Counted from the first letter of the stretch, positions 44,867-53,455 are shown. The stretch: 64,000 nt of DNA from Desulfotignum sp. (GCA_011389575.1 JAABUB010000003.1:1-64000), one strand, 5' to 3'. A program made the numbers and translations. The notes: a model not told the origin generated them from the letters alone.

Positions 44867-46929
44867 GCCAGAGCCTTCTGTGCGGTGATGTCCTCTCCCA
44901 CGGACAGGATCATCCAAAATGCATTGTTTTCCGTGAGCACGGCGTTGTGCCACTTGATCAGCCGCAGTTCTCCGGATTTGGTAACAATTTCGTTTTCAAA
45001 CTGATGATCCATCAGCTGGTTGTCCACGATCTCGTTCCAGGTTTGATACAGAATTTCCTGGTTCTCTTGGGGAATGAACAGGGATATCCACTCCTTACCG
45101 ATAACCTCTTGGGCCGTATACCCGGTCAGCCGTTCCGCAAACTTGTTGAAAACCGCAATTTTCGCGTTTTCCTGCAACCCCAGGATGATGTTCGGCGCAT
45201 TGTCGATGATTTTCCGGGACCATTCCTTTTCCTGCCGCAGGGCGGTTTCACGTAATATGCGATCCGTTTCCTTCCACACCCCGTCCATGAGCAGCCTGAG
45301 CTGGAGCACATCACTCGGGTCATAATCGGTTTCCTTGTTGGCAACGCCCACCACGGCAACGATTTTTTCTCCGCTGAAAACAGGCACGGTCAGAAACTTG
45401 TTCAAAGGTGCGTGGCCATCTGGAAAGCCTTTCTTGAGCGGATGGGGTGCCTGAAAATCGTTTATCAGGATCGCTTTGCGCTGGCGCACGGCCTCGCCCC
45501 AGATGCCGGTGTTTTCCAGTTGGTAAACAATTTGCGGTTCCGTGACGGCGCACACGTTCATGACCCCTTTGGACCAGGTGTTGAGGGTGAATTCCCGGTT
45601 TTTTTCATTGTAAAAATAGATGTATCCGAGCCTGCTTTCCGTCAGCTGGATGGCCTCGTCCAGGGCGTAATCCAAAAACCCCTGCACGCTCGAAGATTGA
45701 TGCTGGAGGATGCGTATCAGACTCTGCAGGCGGGTTTCGTTGTCCCGGATTTGCTCTTCCGCCTTCTTTCGCTCGGTGATGTCGGTAAACACCGTTGAAA
45801 AAAAACCCGGCTTGGGTCGGCCCACGGTGATATGCAGGTGTTTTTGAATGGGTTCAAACCAGGTCTCGAATTCCGCGGGTTCACCTGTTTCGGCAACCCT
45901 GCTGTGAACATCGAGAAAAGGGGCCTGTCCAAGGCCGTAAAGCACTGAAGCCAGAGATCCGACAGCATCCTGGCGCCGGATTCCCGTGATGCGTTCATAG
46001 GCCGGATTGACATCTATTATCCGGTAATCCACTGCCCGGCCGTTCTCGTAAACAATTTCATCCATGCAACTGGCCGCCGCCATGTTTTCGAACAGTGCGC
46101 GATACCTTGACTCGCTCTCGCGCTGCTGTTCTTCAGTGGCTGTCAGCTGCTGATTTGCGGCCAGCAGCTGCTGTTCGCCGGCGCGCAAGGCCTGGATGGA
46201 TTGCTCACGCTCGATGATGGCCCCCAGGTATGCGGCGGCCTTTTCCAGGCGGGTTTTGGCGTAATCGATCACGAACGGCGGTCTGCTGGCATAGGCCCGG
46301 GCCTGCCTGCGCAAATCTGCCAGCGGCACTTTGAATTGCCTGGAAAGCACGCCAAGTGTGTTTTCATCTGTGGGCGGATCACCATATCCGAAGTTGATCG
46401 ACCCCACAATGTCGCCGCCGGCCCAGACCGGCACTGCGTAGAGACGGATACCCCCGCTGCATGCAATATCCACGGCCTGCCCCGTCTCCATGGATTGCAG
46501 GGAGGCGTTCTTCCAGCAGGATTCATGGCACAGCCATTTTCCGCTCTGCAACGCTTCCCGGTTGTCATCTGTGCTGCACAACCTGCGCGAGGCCGCGTCC
46601 ATCATCTGGCACCAGCCCGAGGAGAACAAACCCAGGGCATAGCTGCCGTCCCGCTCGTAGATCGCCGCCGAGGTTTCCAGCAGGTCGAGGTATTCCGAGG
46701 CAATGTTTCCAAGCAGTTTTCGGCCAACGGTGGTCAGGATCAGCCCGCCCTGGTTCAGCAGGCTCAGATCGCCATAATCCGGGACGTAATCAGCATGCTC
46801 GGGTTTCCTGCCTGCCAGCATCCATTCGATTTGCTGTAAATTCCGCTGTGCGTGCCGGTTTCGGTCGGCCCGGGCCTCCAGCTCGCTGATGTGCTTTTTA
46901 AGCTGTTCAATTTCCGTCTTGGTATTCAT
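43720..46929 (-). CDS. Hybrid histidine kinase: PocR-PAS-GAF-PAS-HisKA-HATPase-REC
   Basis: The 1069-residue soluble kinase begins with a coiled coil and a PocR ligand-binding domain (residues about 60-220; CHESCWKNASLQSMETGQ and GSINFGYGDPPTDENT). PAS (MAAASCMDEIVYENGRAVDY), GAF (ESRLGYIYFYNEKNREFTLN), a second PAS (NAPNIILGLQENAKIAVFNK), HisKA (VAHDYNNMLSII), HATPase (DNGCGMDKNTLDQMFEPFF) and a receiver (LLLTDVVMPDMNGREL) follow. PocR domains bind small metabolites such as propanediol in known examples; the ligand here is unknown. Its 5' end is preceded by a 14-codon cheD-like leader whose stop overlaps the ATG. Its last 1.1 kb is a copy of the kinase gene at 38094. Confidence 0.92.
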   Translation of the reverse strand: MNTKTEIEQLKKHISELEARADRNRHAQRNLQQIEWMLAGRKPEHADYVPDYGDLSLLNQGGLILTTVGRKLLGNIASEYLDLLETSAAIYERDGSYALGLFSSGWCQMMDAASRRLCSTDDNREALQSGKWLCHESCWKNASLQSMETGQAVDIACSGGIRLYAVPVWAGGDIVGSINFGYGDPPTDENTLGVLSRQFKVPLADLRRQARAYASRPPFVIDYAKTRLEKAAAYLGAIIEREQSIQALRAGEQQLLAANQQLTATEEQQRESESRYRALFENMAAASCMDEIVYENGRAVDYRIIDVNPAYERITGIRRQDAVGSLASVLYGLGQAPFLDVHSRVAETGEPAEFETWFEPIQKHLHITVGRPKPGFFSTVFTDITERKKAEEQIRDNETRLQSLIRILQHQSSSVQGFLDYALDEAIQLTESRLGYIYFYNEKNREFTLNTWSKGVMNVCAVTEPQIVYQLENTGIWGEAVRQRKAILINDFQAPHPLKKGFPDGHAPLNKFLTVPVFSGEKIVAVVGVANKETDYDPSDVLQLRLLMDGVWKETDRILRETALRQEKEWSRKIIDNAPNIILGLQENAKIAVFNKFAERLTGYTAQEVIGKEWISLFIPQENQEILYQTWNEIVDNQLMDHQFENEIVTKSGELRLIKWHNAVLTENNAFWMILSVGEDITAQKALAAQFQQAQKMESVGRLAGGVAHDYNNMLSIIIGYTQLAMGKVGAADRLHADLKEIDKAAQRSVDITRKLLGFARKQTVSPKVLDLNSAVEGMLKMLRRLLREDLTLSWQPGTGVWQVKIDPSQVDQVLMNLCVNARDAIDGTGEITIETGNRVFDQDYCADHNGFVPGEFVMLAVSDNGCGMDKNTLDQMFEPFFTTKQVGQGSGLGLAMVYGIVKQNKGFVNVYSEPGRGTTLKLYFARDRTGIVEKTVADIPHPDAGRGETILVVEDESALLKLATRLLETLGYTVLSASHPDDALRLAKTHPGKIHLLLTDVVMPDMNGRELADRLLALYPDLKRVFMSGYTANVIAHQGVLDKGMHFIQKPLSIHALAATVRQVLDNP

Positions 46930-46970
46930 TCGCCGTCTTCTCCGGAGTTGGCAAAACAGTTATTTTTCAT
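46926..46970 (-). pseudogene. Short cheD-5'-like leader reading frame before the PocR kinase
   Basis: A 14-codon frame, MKNNCFANSGEDGE, ends in TGA overlapping the kinase ATG. Over its first 32 bases it matches the longer cheD remnant at 48097 (both start ATGAAAAAT and share AACTCCGGAGA). The CGGAG inside it also serves as the kinase ribosome site. Confidence 0.5.
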
Positions 46971-46976
46971 CATTCA

Positions 46977-47006
46977 CTTGTATGGTTTATAGTGGATGGT
47001 TGTCAA
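46977..47006 (-). promoter_or_regulatory. Sigma70-type promoter of the PocR kinase gene
   Basis: On the minus strand, TTGACA (47001-47006) and TACAAG (46977-46982) are 18 bases apart. Transcription would start almost at the first base of the cheD-like leader frame. Confidence 0.5.
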
Positions 47007-47109
47007 TGTATAATCACTTTTGTTTTCGGACAAACGCTAGTAATTTGCTGGTGGTCTACGTGGATCAATGAACCTGTCGAGACGGGATGTGATGTCAACT
47101 TTCTGATAT

Positions 47110-47952
47110 TCAATCGTCATAAAGATCGAGGTCAGGGTAATGCTTTTTGGCACATTCCCGGCATATACTATGACTGAATCTTGCGTCAGAATGTTCATGG
47201 ATATATTTCTCAATTTGATTCCAGTATCCTTTATCATCTCGAATTTTCTTGCAATGAGAGCAAATAGGCAGCAGGCCGTTTAACTGCTTTACCTCTGCCA
47301 ATGATTGTTCAAGTTCAGCGGTTCTTTGTTTTACTGTATTTTCAAGGTGCAGTTTATGCTGCTGAAGTTCATACTGGGTCTTTTTCAGAAGAGATATGGA
47401 TCTGGACAGCTTGAAATTCAAATGGGCGTGATGGCAAAGCTGTTGGGTGACAACCCAGAGAAACTCCACTTTTTTATCAAACTCCTTTCTGGACATGTTT
47501 GTCATAGATTTGAAAGCTTCCAGCATTAATTTCGGGTCGGCACCGATTTCCATGGCGTATTCCATAACCCTTGTTTCAGTGACATCCGAAAGGTTTCCTT
47601 GACCGATCAGCCAGTTGCCAAGATGTTTTCCTTTCACAACAATCGGTGCACTGGCATCGACAAAACCGATCCCATAACAGGGACGGGAATAAGGCCGTCC
47701 CTGTTCTATTGATTTGCTCGCCAGTATCTGAGCGGAGCGGTGACACCGCTCTCTTCCCAGAGGTGTGCTTCGAATAATGGTACATACGCGGCTGTGGTTC
47801 ACCGGCGGTATAATGGGCGTGCCCGTTTTATCCACCAGGGTGGATGCGACACCGCAGGCTTCAGCAAAGGATTTATTGATACGTTCTAATTCAGTGATAT
47901 CAATAAGATCCAATAGTTCGAAAGCTTCAATTTTTTTTCCATCTTCATTCAT
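47110..47952 (-). CDS. PocR-domain sensor protein with C-terminal double-CxxC module
   Basis: The 280-residue product has a PocR sensory domain (about 1-165): ELERINKSFAEACGVASTLV, CHRSAQILASKSIEQGRPY, and GIGFVDASAPIVVKGKHLG. A coiled coil (KKTQYELQQHKLHLENTVKQ) follows, then the tail LPICSHCKKIRDDKGYW ... FSHSICRECAKKHYP. That tail is about 70 percent identical, counted by eye, to the end of the response regulator at 32837. It has no kinase, cyclase or DNA-binding domain, so it probably acts by protein contact through the tail. It is preceded by a cheD remnant that overlaps its start (ATGAATGA). Confidence 0.88.
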   Translation of the reverse strand: MNEDGKKIEAFELLDLIDITELERINKSFAEACGVASTLVDKTGTPIIPPVNHSRVCTIIRSTPLGRERCHRSAQILASKSIEQGRPYSRPCYGIGFVDASAPIVVKGKHLGNWLIGQGNLSDVTETRVMEYAMEIGADPKLMLEAFKSMTNMSRKEFDKKVEFLWVVTQQLCHHAHLNFKLSRSISLLKKTQYELQQHKLHLENTVKQRTAELEQSLAEVKQLNGLLPICSHCKKIRDDKGYWNQIEKYIHEHSDARFSHSICRECAKKHYPDLDLYDD

Positions 47953-48097
47953 AATATCCGTTGCGCTGAACCTCCGACGTAAAAGCCCGGGTCATACCCT
48001 TAACGACCACACAGGAACCGATCGCTTCGGCCCTGAGAATACCATTTTCCTGACAGACTGCAATCTCTCCGGAGTTGACGAAAAATTCATTTTTCAT
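47945..48097 (-). pseudogene. cheD: Remnant of cheD (chemoreceptor glutamine deamidase), N-terminal 30 residues
   Basis: A 50-codon frame reads MKNEFFVNSGEIAVCQENG then ILRAEAIGSCVVV, which matches the CheD start (V-x-x-GE-I-x-V ... LGSCVVV with the catalytic cysteine in GSC). After that it departs into KGMTRAFTSEVQRNGYYE and stops, where CheD should continue for 120 residues with its catalytic His. The stop overlaps the PocR gene start. It may be a leftover, or have been adopted as a leader peptide that couples translation. Confidence 0.65.
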
Positions 48098-48105
48098 CTC
48101 TCATT

Positions 48106-48133
48106 TTTACAGGCTTTGGAGGATGGGTGTCAA
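48106..48133 (-). promoter_or_regulatory. Sigma70-type promoter of the cheD remnant / PocR gene
   Basis: TTGACA at 48128-48133 and TGTAAA at 48106-48111 (minus strand) are separated by 16 bases. The -35 lies within one arm of an inverted repeat at 48126-48167. The start point would fall next to the cheD remnant ATG, as for the PocR kinase promoter. Confidence 0.5.
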
Positions 48134-48167
48134 GGCGAAATTCTATGTGCCCCGGAACCTTGACACC
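48126..48167. repeat. 10-bp inverted repeat carrying TTGACA in both arms
   Basis: GGTGTCAAGG at 48126-48135 and CCTTGACACC at 48158-48167 are perfect complements with a 22-base loop. Each strand presents a TTGACA, so the repeat overlaps the -35 of the minus-strand promoter and may be an operator, or a hairpin after the O-methyltransferase operon. Confidence 0.5.
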
Positions 48168-48179
48168 GTTTCCGGAAAA

Positions 48180-49244
48180 TTATGGCTTTATGCCCTTGAG
48201 AATACCCGATTCGGTGGGGCCGGTGTAATCCATGCGGACGATATCTGTCAGGCCGGCGGCGGTCATCATCTCCCGGATTTCCGATTCACTGTAGGATTGT
48301 CCGGAGTCGGTGCCCAGAAACATGTTCAGGGAAAACAGGGCCGCAAACTCGGGCCTGTCCCGGGTATCTTCCAGAAGGAAATCATGGATGAGCATCTGCC
48401 CGCCGGGCACCAGCGTTTTTCCGGCATGGGCCACGATATCGGCCGCCTTGTCCGGTCCTTCCCCGTGGAGGACATGGGACAGCCAGGCGGCATCGAATTC
48501 CTGGTTCAACGAGATGTCATCTGTGGTGTAATCTCCGGGAACAAACCGGATCCGGTCCGACAGGCCGAACTGCTCAATGGTTTTTTCGGCAAAGGGCCGG
48601 GTGGTGGGCAGATCGAACACCACCGCCGTGAGGTCCGGGTTGGCCCGGCAGAAATGAATGGCATAGGTGCCGGGGCCGCCCCCCATATCCAGCAGGCGGG
48701 AACACCCGGACAGGTCCACAGATTGAGCCACGACCGGTGCCGTGGCCATGGCGTTGTTGAACATGCCCATCAAAAAGGCTTCCCGCCATTCTTCCGAAGA
48801 TACCGAAGACCTATCCCGGATGGGGCCGCCCCGGGTCACAGCCTGGTCCATGCGGATCCAGGAATCGGCCAGGTGATGGTGATGCTGGATCATGTAACCG
48901 ATATACCGGTCGGAATCTTTTGAGAGAAAGTCGGCGGAGGCCTGCGTGTTGGCATAACCGGTCGGTGTTTTGGTCAACAGGGCCATGGCGGCCAGGGCAT
49001 CCAGGAGCATGGTGAGGCCCCGGAGATCCCACCCTGTTTTTCGGGTTACCTCCCGGGCTGTCAGGGTATCACTGCCGATGATGGTGAAGATATCCAGTTT
49101 CACGGCCGTGTGGAGGGTGCAGGTTTTCCAGTAATATCCGGACAGTTCCAGCAGGGTGCCGGGATGCCAGTCTTTTGTGTGTGTCTCTGACGTGCCGCAC
49201 CCCGAAGGGCACGAAGATTTATTGAACGAATCGTTTGATCCCAT
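48180..49244 (-). CDS. SAM-dependent O-methyltransferase (family 2, acetylserotonin type)
   Basis: The 354-residue product has an N-terminal winged-helix dimerisation domain (LHTAVKLDIFTIIGSDTLTA, TREVTRKTGWDLRGLTMLLD) and a class I methyltransferase core: LLDMGGGPGTYAIHFC (AdoMet site), VVFDLPTTRPFAEKT, FVPGDYTTDDI and the catalytic-region histidine in AAWLSHVLHGEG. The family O-methylates small aromatic or polyketide-like substrates, but the true substrate is open. The start at 49244 is preferred over 49271. Transcribed like, but 145 bases downstream of, the crotonase gene at 49389. A cysteine-containing N-terminal tail (SCPSGCGTS) is unusual. Confidence 0.85.
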   Translation of the reverse strand: MGSNDSFNKSSCPSGCGTSETHTKDWHPGTLLELSGYYWKTCTLHTAVKLDIFTIIGSDTLTAREVTRKTGWDLRGLTMLLDALAAMALLTKTPTGYANTQASADFLSKDSDRYIGYMIQHHHHLADSWIRMDQAVTRGGPIRDRSSVSSEEWREAFLMGMFNNAMATAPVVAQSVDLSGCSRLLDMGGGPGTYAIHFCRANPDLTAVVFDLPTTRPFAEKTIEQFGLSDRIRFVPGDYTTDDISLNQEFDAAWLSHVLHGEGPDKAADIVAHAGKTLVPGGQMLIHDFLLEDTRDRPEFAALFSLNMFLGTDSGQSYSESEIREMMTAAGLTDIVRMDYTGPTESGILKGIKP

Positions 49245-49388
49245 TTTCAAGTTCCTTTCCTGTTTCACCATGAACCTTCAGAACACATCCAATCACTCGA
49301 CTAGAGCGTTGAACAAATCCAATACTTCGTGTTCTTAGCGTCCTTCGTATTAAAAAAAATCATCCGCCTCACTGATGGACCTGCTTTT

Positions 49389-50168
49389 TTATTTTTCCTG
49401 CCATTGGGGGGGACGCTTTTCAAAAAATGCGGTTACCCCTTCCTTTGCATCGTCTGTGGTGCAAAGCCGGGCAAACGCCTCGTTCATATAAGCAAAACGG
49501 GCCTCGTAGTGCAGGTCTTCGGAACGGTAAAACGCGGTTTTGGCAATACACACTGCCACCGGGCTTTTTTTGGCCAGGTCAGCCGCCCATGCCATGGCCT
49601 GATCGTCCAGGTCCTCTTTGGGAACCAGTTTGTTCACCAGTCCTAAAGACAGGGCTTCCGGGGCCTTGATCAGGTCTCCGTAAAGGAGCAGTTCCAGGGC
49701 TTTTTTCCGGCCCACGCACCGGGATACCGGAATCACCGGGCCCACACAGTTAAGCCCCACATTGATGGCGGTCAGGCCCATGCGCACGTTGTCAGCGGCA
49801 ATGACCAGGTCGGCTGCGGCGGCCAGCCCCATGCCGTTGGCGACAGCCACCCCGTGCACCTGGGCGATCACCGGTTTTTTAAGTTTTGAGATGGTCACCA
49901 GAGGCTGCTCCATGGTCTCGATCCACGCCTGGTATTCCATGGGGGTTTTACCGGCCAGTTCGTTCACATCAATGCCGGCGCAGAACGCTTTGCCGGCCCC
50001 TTTGAGCAGGATCACCCGCACCCCGGGGTCTGCATCCAGATCCAGCAGTGCCTGGTTCAGCTCCTGTGCCATGCGAATACTGAAGGTGTTCATCTGTTCG
50101 GGCCGGTGCAAGGTGATCACCGCCACATGGTTGTCTTTTGTTTGTGTCAAAATGTCTTGAAATGCCAT
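49389..50168 (-). CDS. Enoyl-CoA hydratase/isomerase family protein
   Basis: The 259-residue crotonase has LHRPEQMNTFSIRMAQEL, the oxyanion-hole strand GAGKAFCAGIDVNEL, the second motif QVHGVAVANGMGLAAAADLV and a C-terminal FFEKRPPQWQ. The position of the first catalytic Glu is replaced in this protein (AINVGLNCVGPVIPVSR), so classical hydration is doubtful and isomerase or hydrolase activity is possible. It begins four bases after metW ends and is probably transcribed with metY-metX-metW, though its link to methionine is not obvious. Confidence 0.87.
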   Translation of the reverse strand: MAFQDILTQTKDNHVAVITLHRPEQMNTFSIRMAQELNQALLDLDADPGVRVILLKGAGKAFCAGIDVNELAGKTPMEYQAWIETMEQPLVTISKLKKPVIAQVHGVAVANGMGLAAAADLVIAADNVRMGLTAINVGLNCVGPVIPVSRCVGRKKALELLLYGDLIKAPEALSLGLVNKLVPKEDLDDQAMAWAADLAKKSPVAVCIAKTAFYRSEDLHYEARFAYMNEAFARLCTTDDAKEGVTAFFEKRPPQWQEK

Positions 50169-50171
50169 TAT

Positions 50172-50780
50172 TTACTCCTTTCCTATTAAAAAAATGCCAT
50201 AGGTGGCAAACAGATTGGGCAGAACGTTTACCATTGTCCCCTGCAGGTGCTGGTTTCTGGTGTTGATGGCGGCTTTTTTTAAGATGGTGAACCCGCCCTG
50301 CCGGGCAAAATTTTCAAAATCCCTGAGGCTGAGTACCCGGATATTGGGGGTGTTGTACCATTCATAGGGCAGTTCCTTTGTGACCGGGGCGCAGCCGGTG
50401 AACATCAGCTGGGTGCGGATCCGGTAGTGGCCGAAATTGGGAAAACTGACCACGCACTTGCCGGCCACCCTGAGCATGGACTGAATCAGCGACACCGGGT
50501 CATACACCTGCTGGAGGGTTTGGGAGCATATGGCATAGTCGAATGCCTGATCCGGGTAATCTTTGATCTCCGTGTTGATATCCCCCTGGAGCACGGAAAT
50601 GCCTTTTTCAATGCATTTGACCACCCGAGACTCCTTAAGTTCGATCCCCCGCTCTATCACCTGTCTGTTCTGCTTGAGCCATAACAGCAGGTCCCCTTCT
50701 CCGCAGCCAAGACCCAGAACCCGGGACCCGGGGGCGACCCAGGAGGCAATAATCTGTAAATCATACCGCAGCGGATGCAT
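50172..50780 (-). CDS. metW: Methionine biosynthesis protein MetW (methyltransferase fold)
   Basis: MetW partners MetX in homoserine acetylation or its control. The 202-residue product has the family start MHPLRYDLQIIASWVAPGS, AdoMet-like loop VLGLGCGEGDLLLWL, a DYAICSQTLQQVYDP segment and the conserved NFGHYRIRTQL and LPYEWYNTPNIRVLS blocks. Length is as usual for the family. The gene overlaps metX by 20 bases, so it is translationally linked to it. The classical motif I glycine run is GLGCGEGD rather than DLGCG, a small deviation. Confidence 0.95.
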   Translation of the reverse strand: MHPLRYDLQIIASWVAPGSRVLGLGCGEGDLLLWLKQNRQVIERGIELKESRVVKCIEKGISVLQGDINTEIKDYPDQAFDYAICSQTLQQVYDPVSLIQSMLRVAGKCVVSFPNFGHYRIRTQLMFTGCAPVTKELPYEWYNTPNIRVLSLRDFENFARQGGFTILKKAAINTRNQHLQGTMVNVLPNLFATYGIFLIGKE

Positions 50781-51942
50781 GGGAAATACTCCTTAAAAAC
50801 CCTGCCATCAGGTGGTCCAGCTTTTCATTGGGCAGCAGAAATGCGTCATGGCCCCACTGGGCCTCGATTTCACAGAAACTGACATCCAGGTTGTTCTTTT
50901 TCATGGCGGTAATCATCTCTTTGGACTGGTAGGTGGGGTAGAGCCAGTCCGAGGTATAGGACACCACCAGAAATCGGGCAGTGGTTTTGGAAAACGCCTT
51001 GACCAGAGAACCGTTGCCGTGCTCCTTGGCCAGGTCGAAATAGTCGGCCGCCTTGGTGATGTAGAGAAACGAGTTGGCATCGAACCGCTCGATGAACTTG
51101 TTGCCCTGGTACTGGAGATAGGATTCCACCTGGAAATCGGCCCCGAACTCAAAACTTAAGGCGCTTTTGTTCTGGAGGCGGCGGCCGAATTTCATGCGCA
51201 TGGATTCATCGGACAGATAGGTGATATGCCCGATCATCCTGGCGATGGCCAGGCCCATGCCCGGTTTGGTTCTGCCGTAGTAATGGCCGCTGCACCAGTT
51301 GGGATCTGCCATGATGGACTGCCTGGCAACCTCGTTAAAGGCAATGGCCAGGGCGGAATGGCGGCAGGTGGTGGCCAGGGGCACGGCCGCTGCCACCATG
51401 TCCGGATAACGCACACACCATTCCAGCACCTGCATGCCGCCCACCGATCCCCCCACCACCGCCAGCAGACGCGCAATGCCAAGATGGTCCACCAGGGCTT
51501 TCTGGGCCCGGACCATATCCCCGATGGTGATCATGGGAAAGTTTGTGGCGTATTCTTTTTTGGTGGCCGGATTGACGGATGCCGGTCCAGTGGAGCCCAT
51601 GCAGGAGCCCAGGATATTGGAGCAGATGACAAAATATTTTTCCGTGTCAATGCCTTTGCCCGGTCCCACCATGATATCCCACCACCCGGGCTTGGCATCC
51701 TCTGCCTTGTAGCAGCCGGCCACGTGGGAGTCGCCGGACAGGGCATGGAGTATGAAAACAGCGTTGGATTTATCCTGGTTCAAAGTGCCGCAGGTTTCAT
51801 AGGCAATGGTGACAGGGCCTATCGACGCGCCGCTTTCCAAAGAAAACGGATCTTTTGGTCCGGCAAAGGTAAAAAACTGTTTTTCCACCAGGCCCACGGA
51901 GGCACCGTCCCGGTCATGGCCGATATACTCACTCATGGTCAC
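50761..51942 (-). CDS. metX: Homoserine O-acetyltransferase
   Basis: MetX activates homoserine as O-acetylhomoserine for direct sulfhydrylation. The 393-residue alpha/beta hydrolase has the oxyanion region LHALSGDSHVAG, the nucleophile elbow GGSVGGMQVLEW (Ser), and the Asp and His of the triad in SYTSDWLYP and AQWGHDAFLLPNEK. All are conserved. A stretch identifying the MetX family, SNILGSCMGSTGP, is present. It starts four bases inside the metY stop (ATGA). It could use succinyl-CoA instead; the family splits on a few residues that I did not resolve. Confidence 0.95.
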   Translation of the reverse strand: MTMSEYIGHDRDGASVGLVEKQFFTFAGPKDPFSLESGASIGPVTIAYETCGTLNQDKSNAVFILHALSGDSHVAGCYKAEDAKPGWWDIMVGPGKGIDTEKYFVICSNILGSCMGSTGPASVNPATKKEYATNFPMITIGDMVRAQKALVDHLGIARLLAVVGGSVGGMQVLEWCVRYPDMVAAAVPLATTCRHSALAIAFNEVARQSIMADPNWCSGHYYGRTKPGMGLAIARMIGHITYLSDESMRMKFGRRLQNKSALSFEFGADFQVESYLQYQGNKFIERFDANSFLYITKAADYFDLAKEHGNGSLVKAFSKTTARFLVVSYTSDWLYPTYQSKEMITAMKKNNLDVSFCEIEAQWGHDAFLLPNEKLDHLMAGFLRSISHASAAV

Positions 51943-53186
51943 ACCTTTTCAAGGGCAGACGCCAGATCACCGCAGATATCTTCGATGTGCTCGATCCCCA
52001 CTGAAAACCGCAGCAGACAAGGATCGGCCAGGCGTTCTTTCAGGTCCCGGGGAAACGAGACATACTGGGATGAATAGGGGTGGATGATCAGGGTCTTGCA
52101 GTCCCCCAGGTTGGCCAGGTTCAGGATCATGGACAGGTTGTCCACCAGCCGGAAACAGGCATCCTGGTCTGCCAGGCCGAATGTCAGCATGGTGCCGAAC
52201 CCTTTGCCGCCAAACTGTTTTTTTGCCATGTCATGACAGGGGTGGTCGGAAAATCCGATAAAATTGACCCATTTCACTTTGGGATGTTCCTGCAGAAACC
52301 GGGCCGTCTGCATGGCATTTTCCATGTGCCGTTCCATGCGCACTCCCATGGTGGCCAGGCCCAGGACGGTTAAAAACGAATGAAACGGGGCTGCTGTGGT
52401 GCCGAAATTGACATGGTGTTCTTTGAACATGCGGTGTAAAAATGCCAGGTTCCCCTTCTGGGCCACAAACGGGGCAAAATCGGTAAACCGCTCCGTGCCC
52501 CAGTTGAACGTTCCGGCATCCACCACCACCCCGCCGAGGGCTCCGCCATGGCCGGAAAAATATTTGGTGGTGGAGTGCAGCACAATATCGGCTCCCAGTT
52601 CAATGGGCCGGCACAGCCAGGGGGATGCCAGGGTGTTGTCCACCATGAGGGGCACACCTTTTTCATGGGCAAGCGCAGCGATTTTTTTCAGGTCCGGGAT
52701 TTCCATACCCGGATTGGTAATGGTTTCCATGTAGACGAACCGCGTTTTGTCTGTGATTTTTCCGGCAATATCATCCATATCCAGGGGATTGGCCAGGTGA
52801 ACCGTGATGCCGTATTTTTTGAATATACTGGTGAACAGCGCATAGGTGGACATGAAAAGAGAGGAGGATGCCACAAATTCATCCCCGGCCCGCAGCAATG
52901 TCATGCAGGCATTGCTGATGGCTGCCATGCCCGAAGCCGTGACCACGGCGGCCCTGCCTGATTCCAGGGAGGCCAGTTTTTCCTCCAGGAACCGGTTGGT
53001 GGGGTTGGTCAGTCGCATATAGATATGATCGGGCAGCTCTCCGGCAAAAGTCTGGCTCAAGTTGTCTGCAGTCTCATGAAAATGGGCGGCAGACTGGAAA
53101 ATGGGGGGCAGGGTCGCCCCTTCCCAGTCATGGTCTTTGATCCCTTCATGAATGGCCCTTGTTTCAAAGTGAAGCGGTTTGTCCAT
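51939..53186 (-). CDS. metY: O-acetylhomoserine sulfhydrylase (PLP-dependent)
   Basis: MetY joins sulfide to O-acetylhomoserine to give homocysteine, an economical route in a sulfide-producing organism. The 415-residue Cys/Met-metabolism enzyme has the PLP lysine in LHSTTKYFSGHG, the phosphate-binding ASGMAAISNA, LEEKLASLESGRAAV and the C-terminal LRFSVGIEHIEDICGDL. It is first of metY-metX-metW. A good sigma70 promoter lies 44-72 bases upstream, and the leader is too short for a SAM riboswitch. Ribosome site GAGGAAC. Confidence 0.95.
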   Translation of the reverse strand: MDKPLHFETRAIHEGIKDHDWEGATLPPIFQSAAHFHETADNLSQTFAGELPDHIYMRLTNPTNRFLEEKLASLESGRAAVVTASGMAAISNACMTLLRAGDEFVASSSLFMSTYALFTSIFKKYGITVHLANPLDMDDIAGKITDKTRFVYMETITNPGMEIPDLKKIAALAHEKGVPLMVDNTLASPWLCRPIELGADIVLHSTTKYFSGHGGALGGVVVDAGTFNWGTERFTDFAPFVAQKGNLAFLHRMFKEHHVNFGTTAAPFHSFLTVLGLATMGVRMERHMENAMQTARFLQEHPKVKWVNFIGFSDHPCHDMAKKQFGGKGFGTMLTFGLADQDACFRLVDNLSMILNLANLGDCKTLIIHPYSSQYVSFPRDLKERLADPCLLRFSVGIEHIEDICGDLASALEKV

Positions 53187-53229
53187 CAGTCAGTTCCTCA
53201 CCACAATATATCAGGGTTGAAAAAAGTTT

Positions 53230-53258
53230 AATATCACCTTGTGGTATATTTTTGTCAA
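53230..53258 (-). promoter_or_regulatory. Sigma70 promoter of metY-metX-metW with overlapping inverted repeat
   Basis: On the minus strand, TTGACA (53253-53258), a 17-base spacer and GATATT (53230-53235; 4 of 6) give a good promoter. The spacer and -10 contain an imperfect inverted repeat, AATATACC...GGTGATATT, in the place of a repressor site. The start point would be about 37 bases before the metY ATG. Confidence 0.65.
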
Positions 53259-53441
53259 GTGTAAATTGTATCTCCCCGGGGCCATCACATGCAACCATGT
53301 CCTGTTCAGCTGCTTGATACCCCACCCCCTGATGGTTGCTGTGTGACCAGCCCGGGTCCGTTGTTTACAGTACCCCCCCGCGGCACAGATCAATGAAAAA
53401 GCTTGATGTAAGATTTCATTCCAGATAAATAGACTGATAAA

Positions 53442-53455
53442 CCGCCTTTTGGCGG
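53442..53455. repeat. Small GC hairpin (CCGCC/GGCGG, 4-base loop)
   Basis: CCGCC at 53442-53446 and GGCGG at 53451-53455 pair around TTTT. On the minus strand it is followed by GTTTAT, so it could act as a weak terminator, otherwise as a 5'-leader hairpin of the crotonase gene 40 bases downstream. Confidence 0.45.

Noticed and set aside
53187..53260. SAM riboswitch upstream of metY
   Set aside because: The predicted leader is about 37 bases, too short, and no conserved SAM-aptamer pairing is visible.
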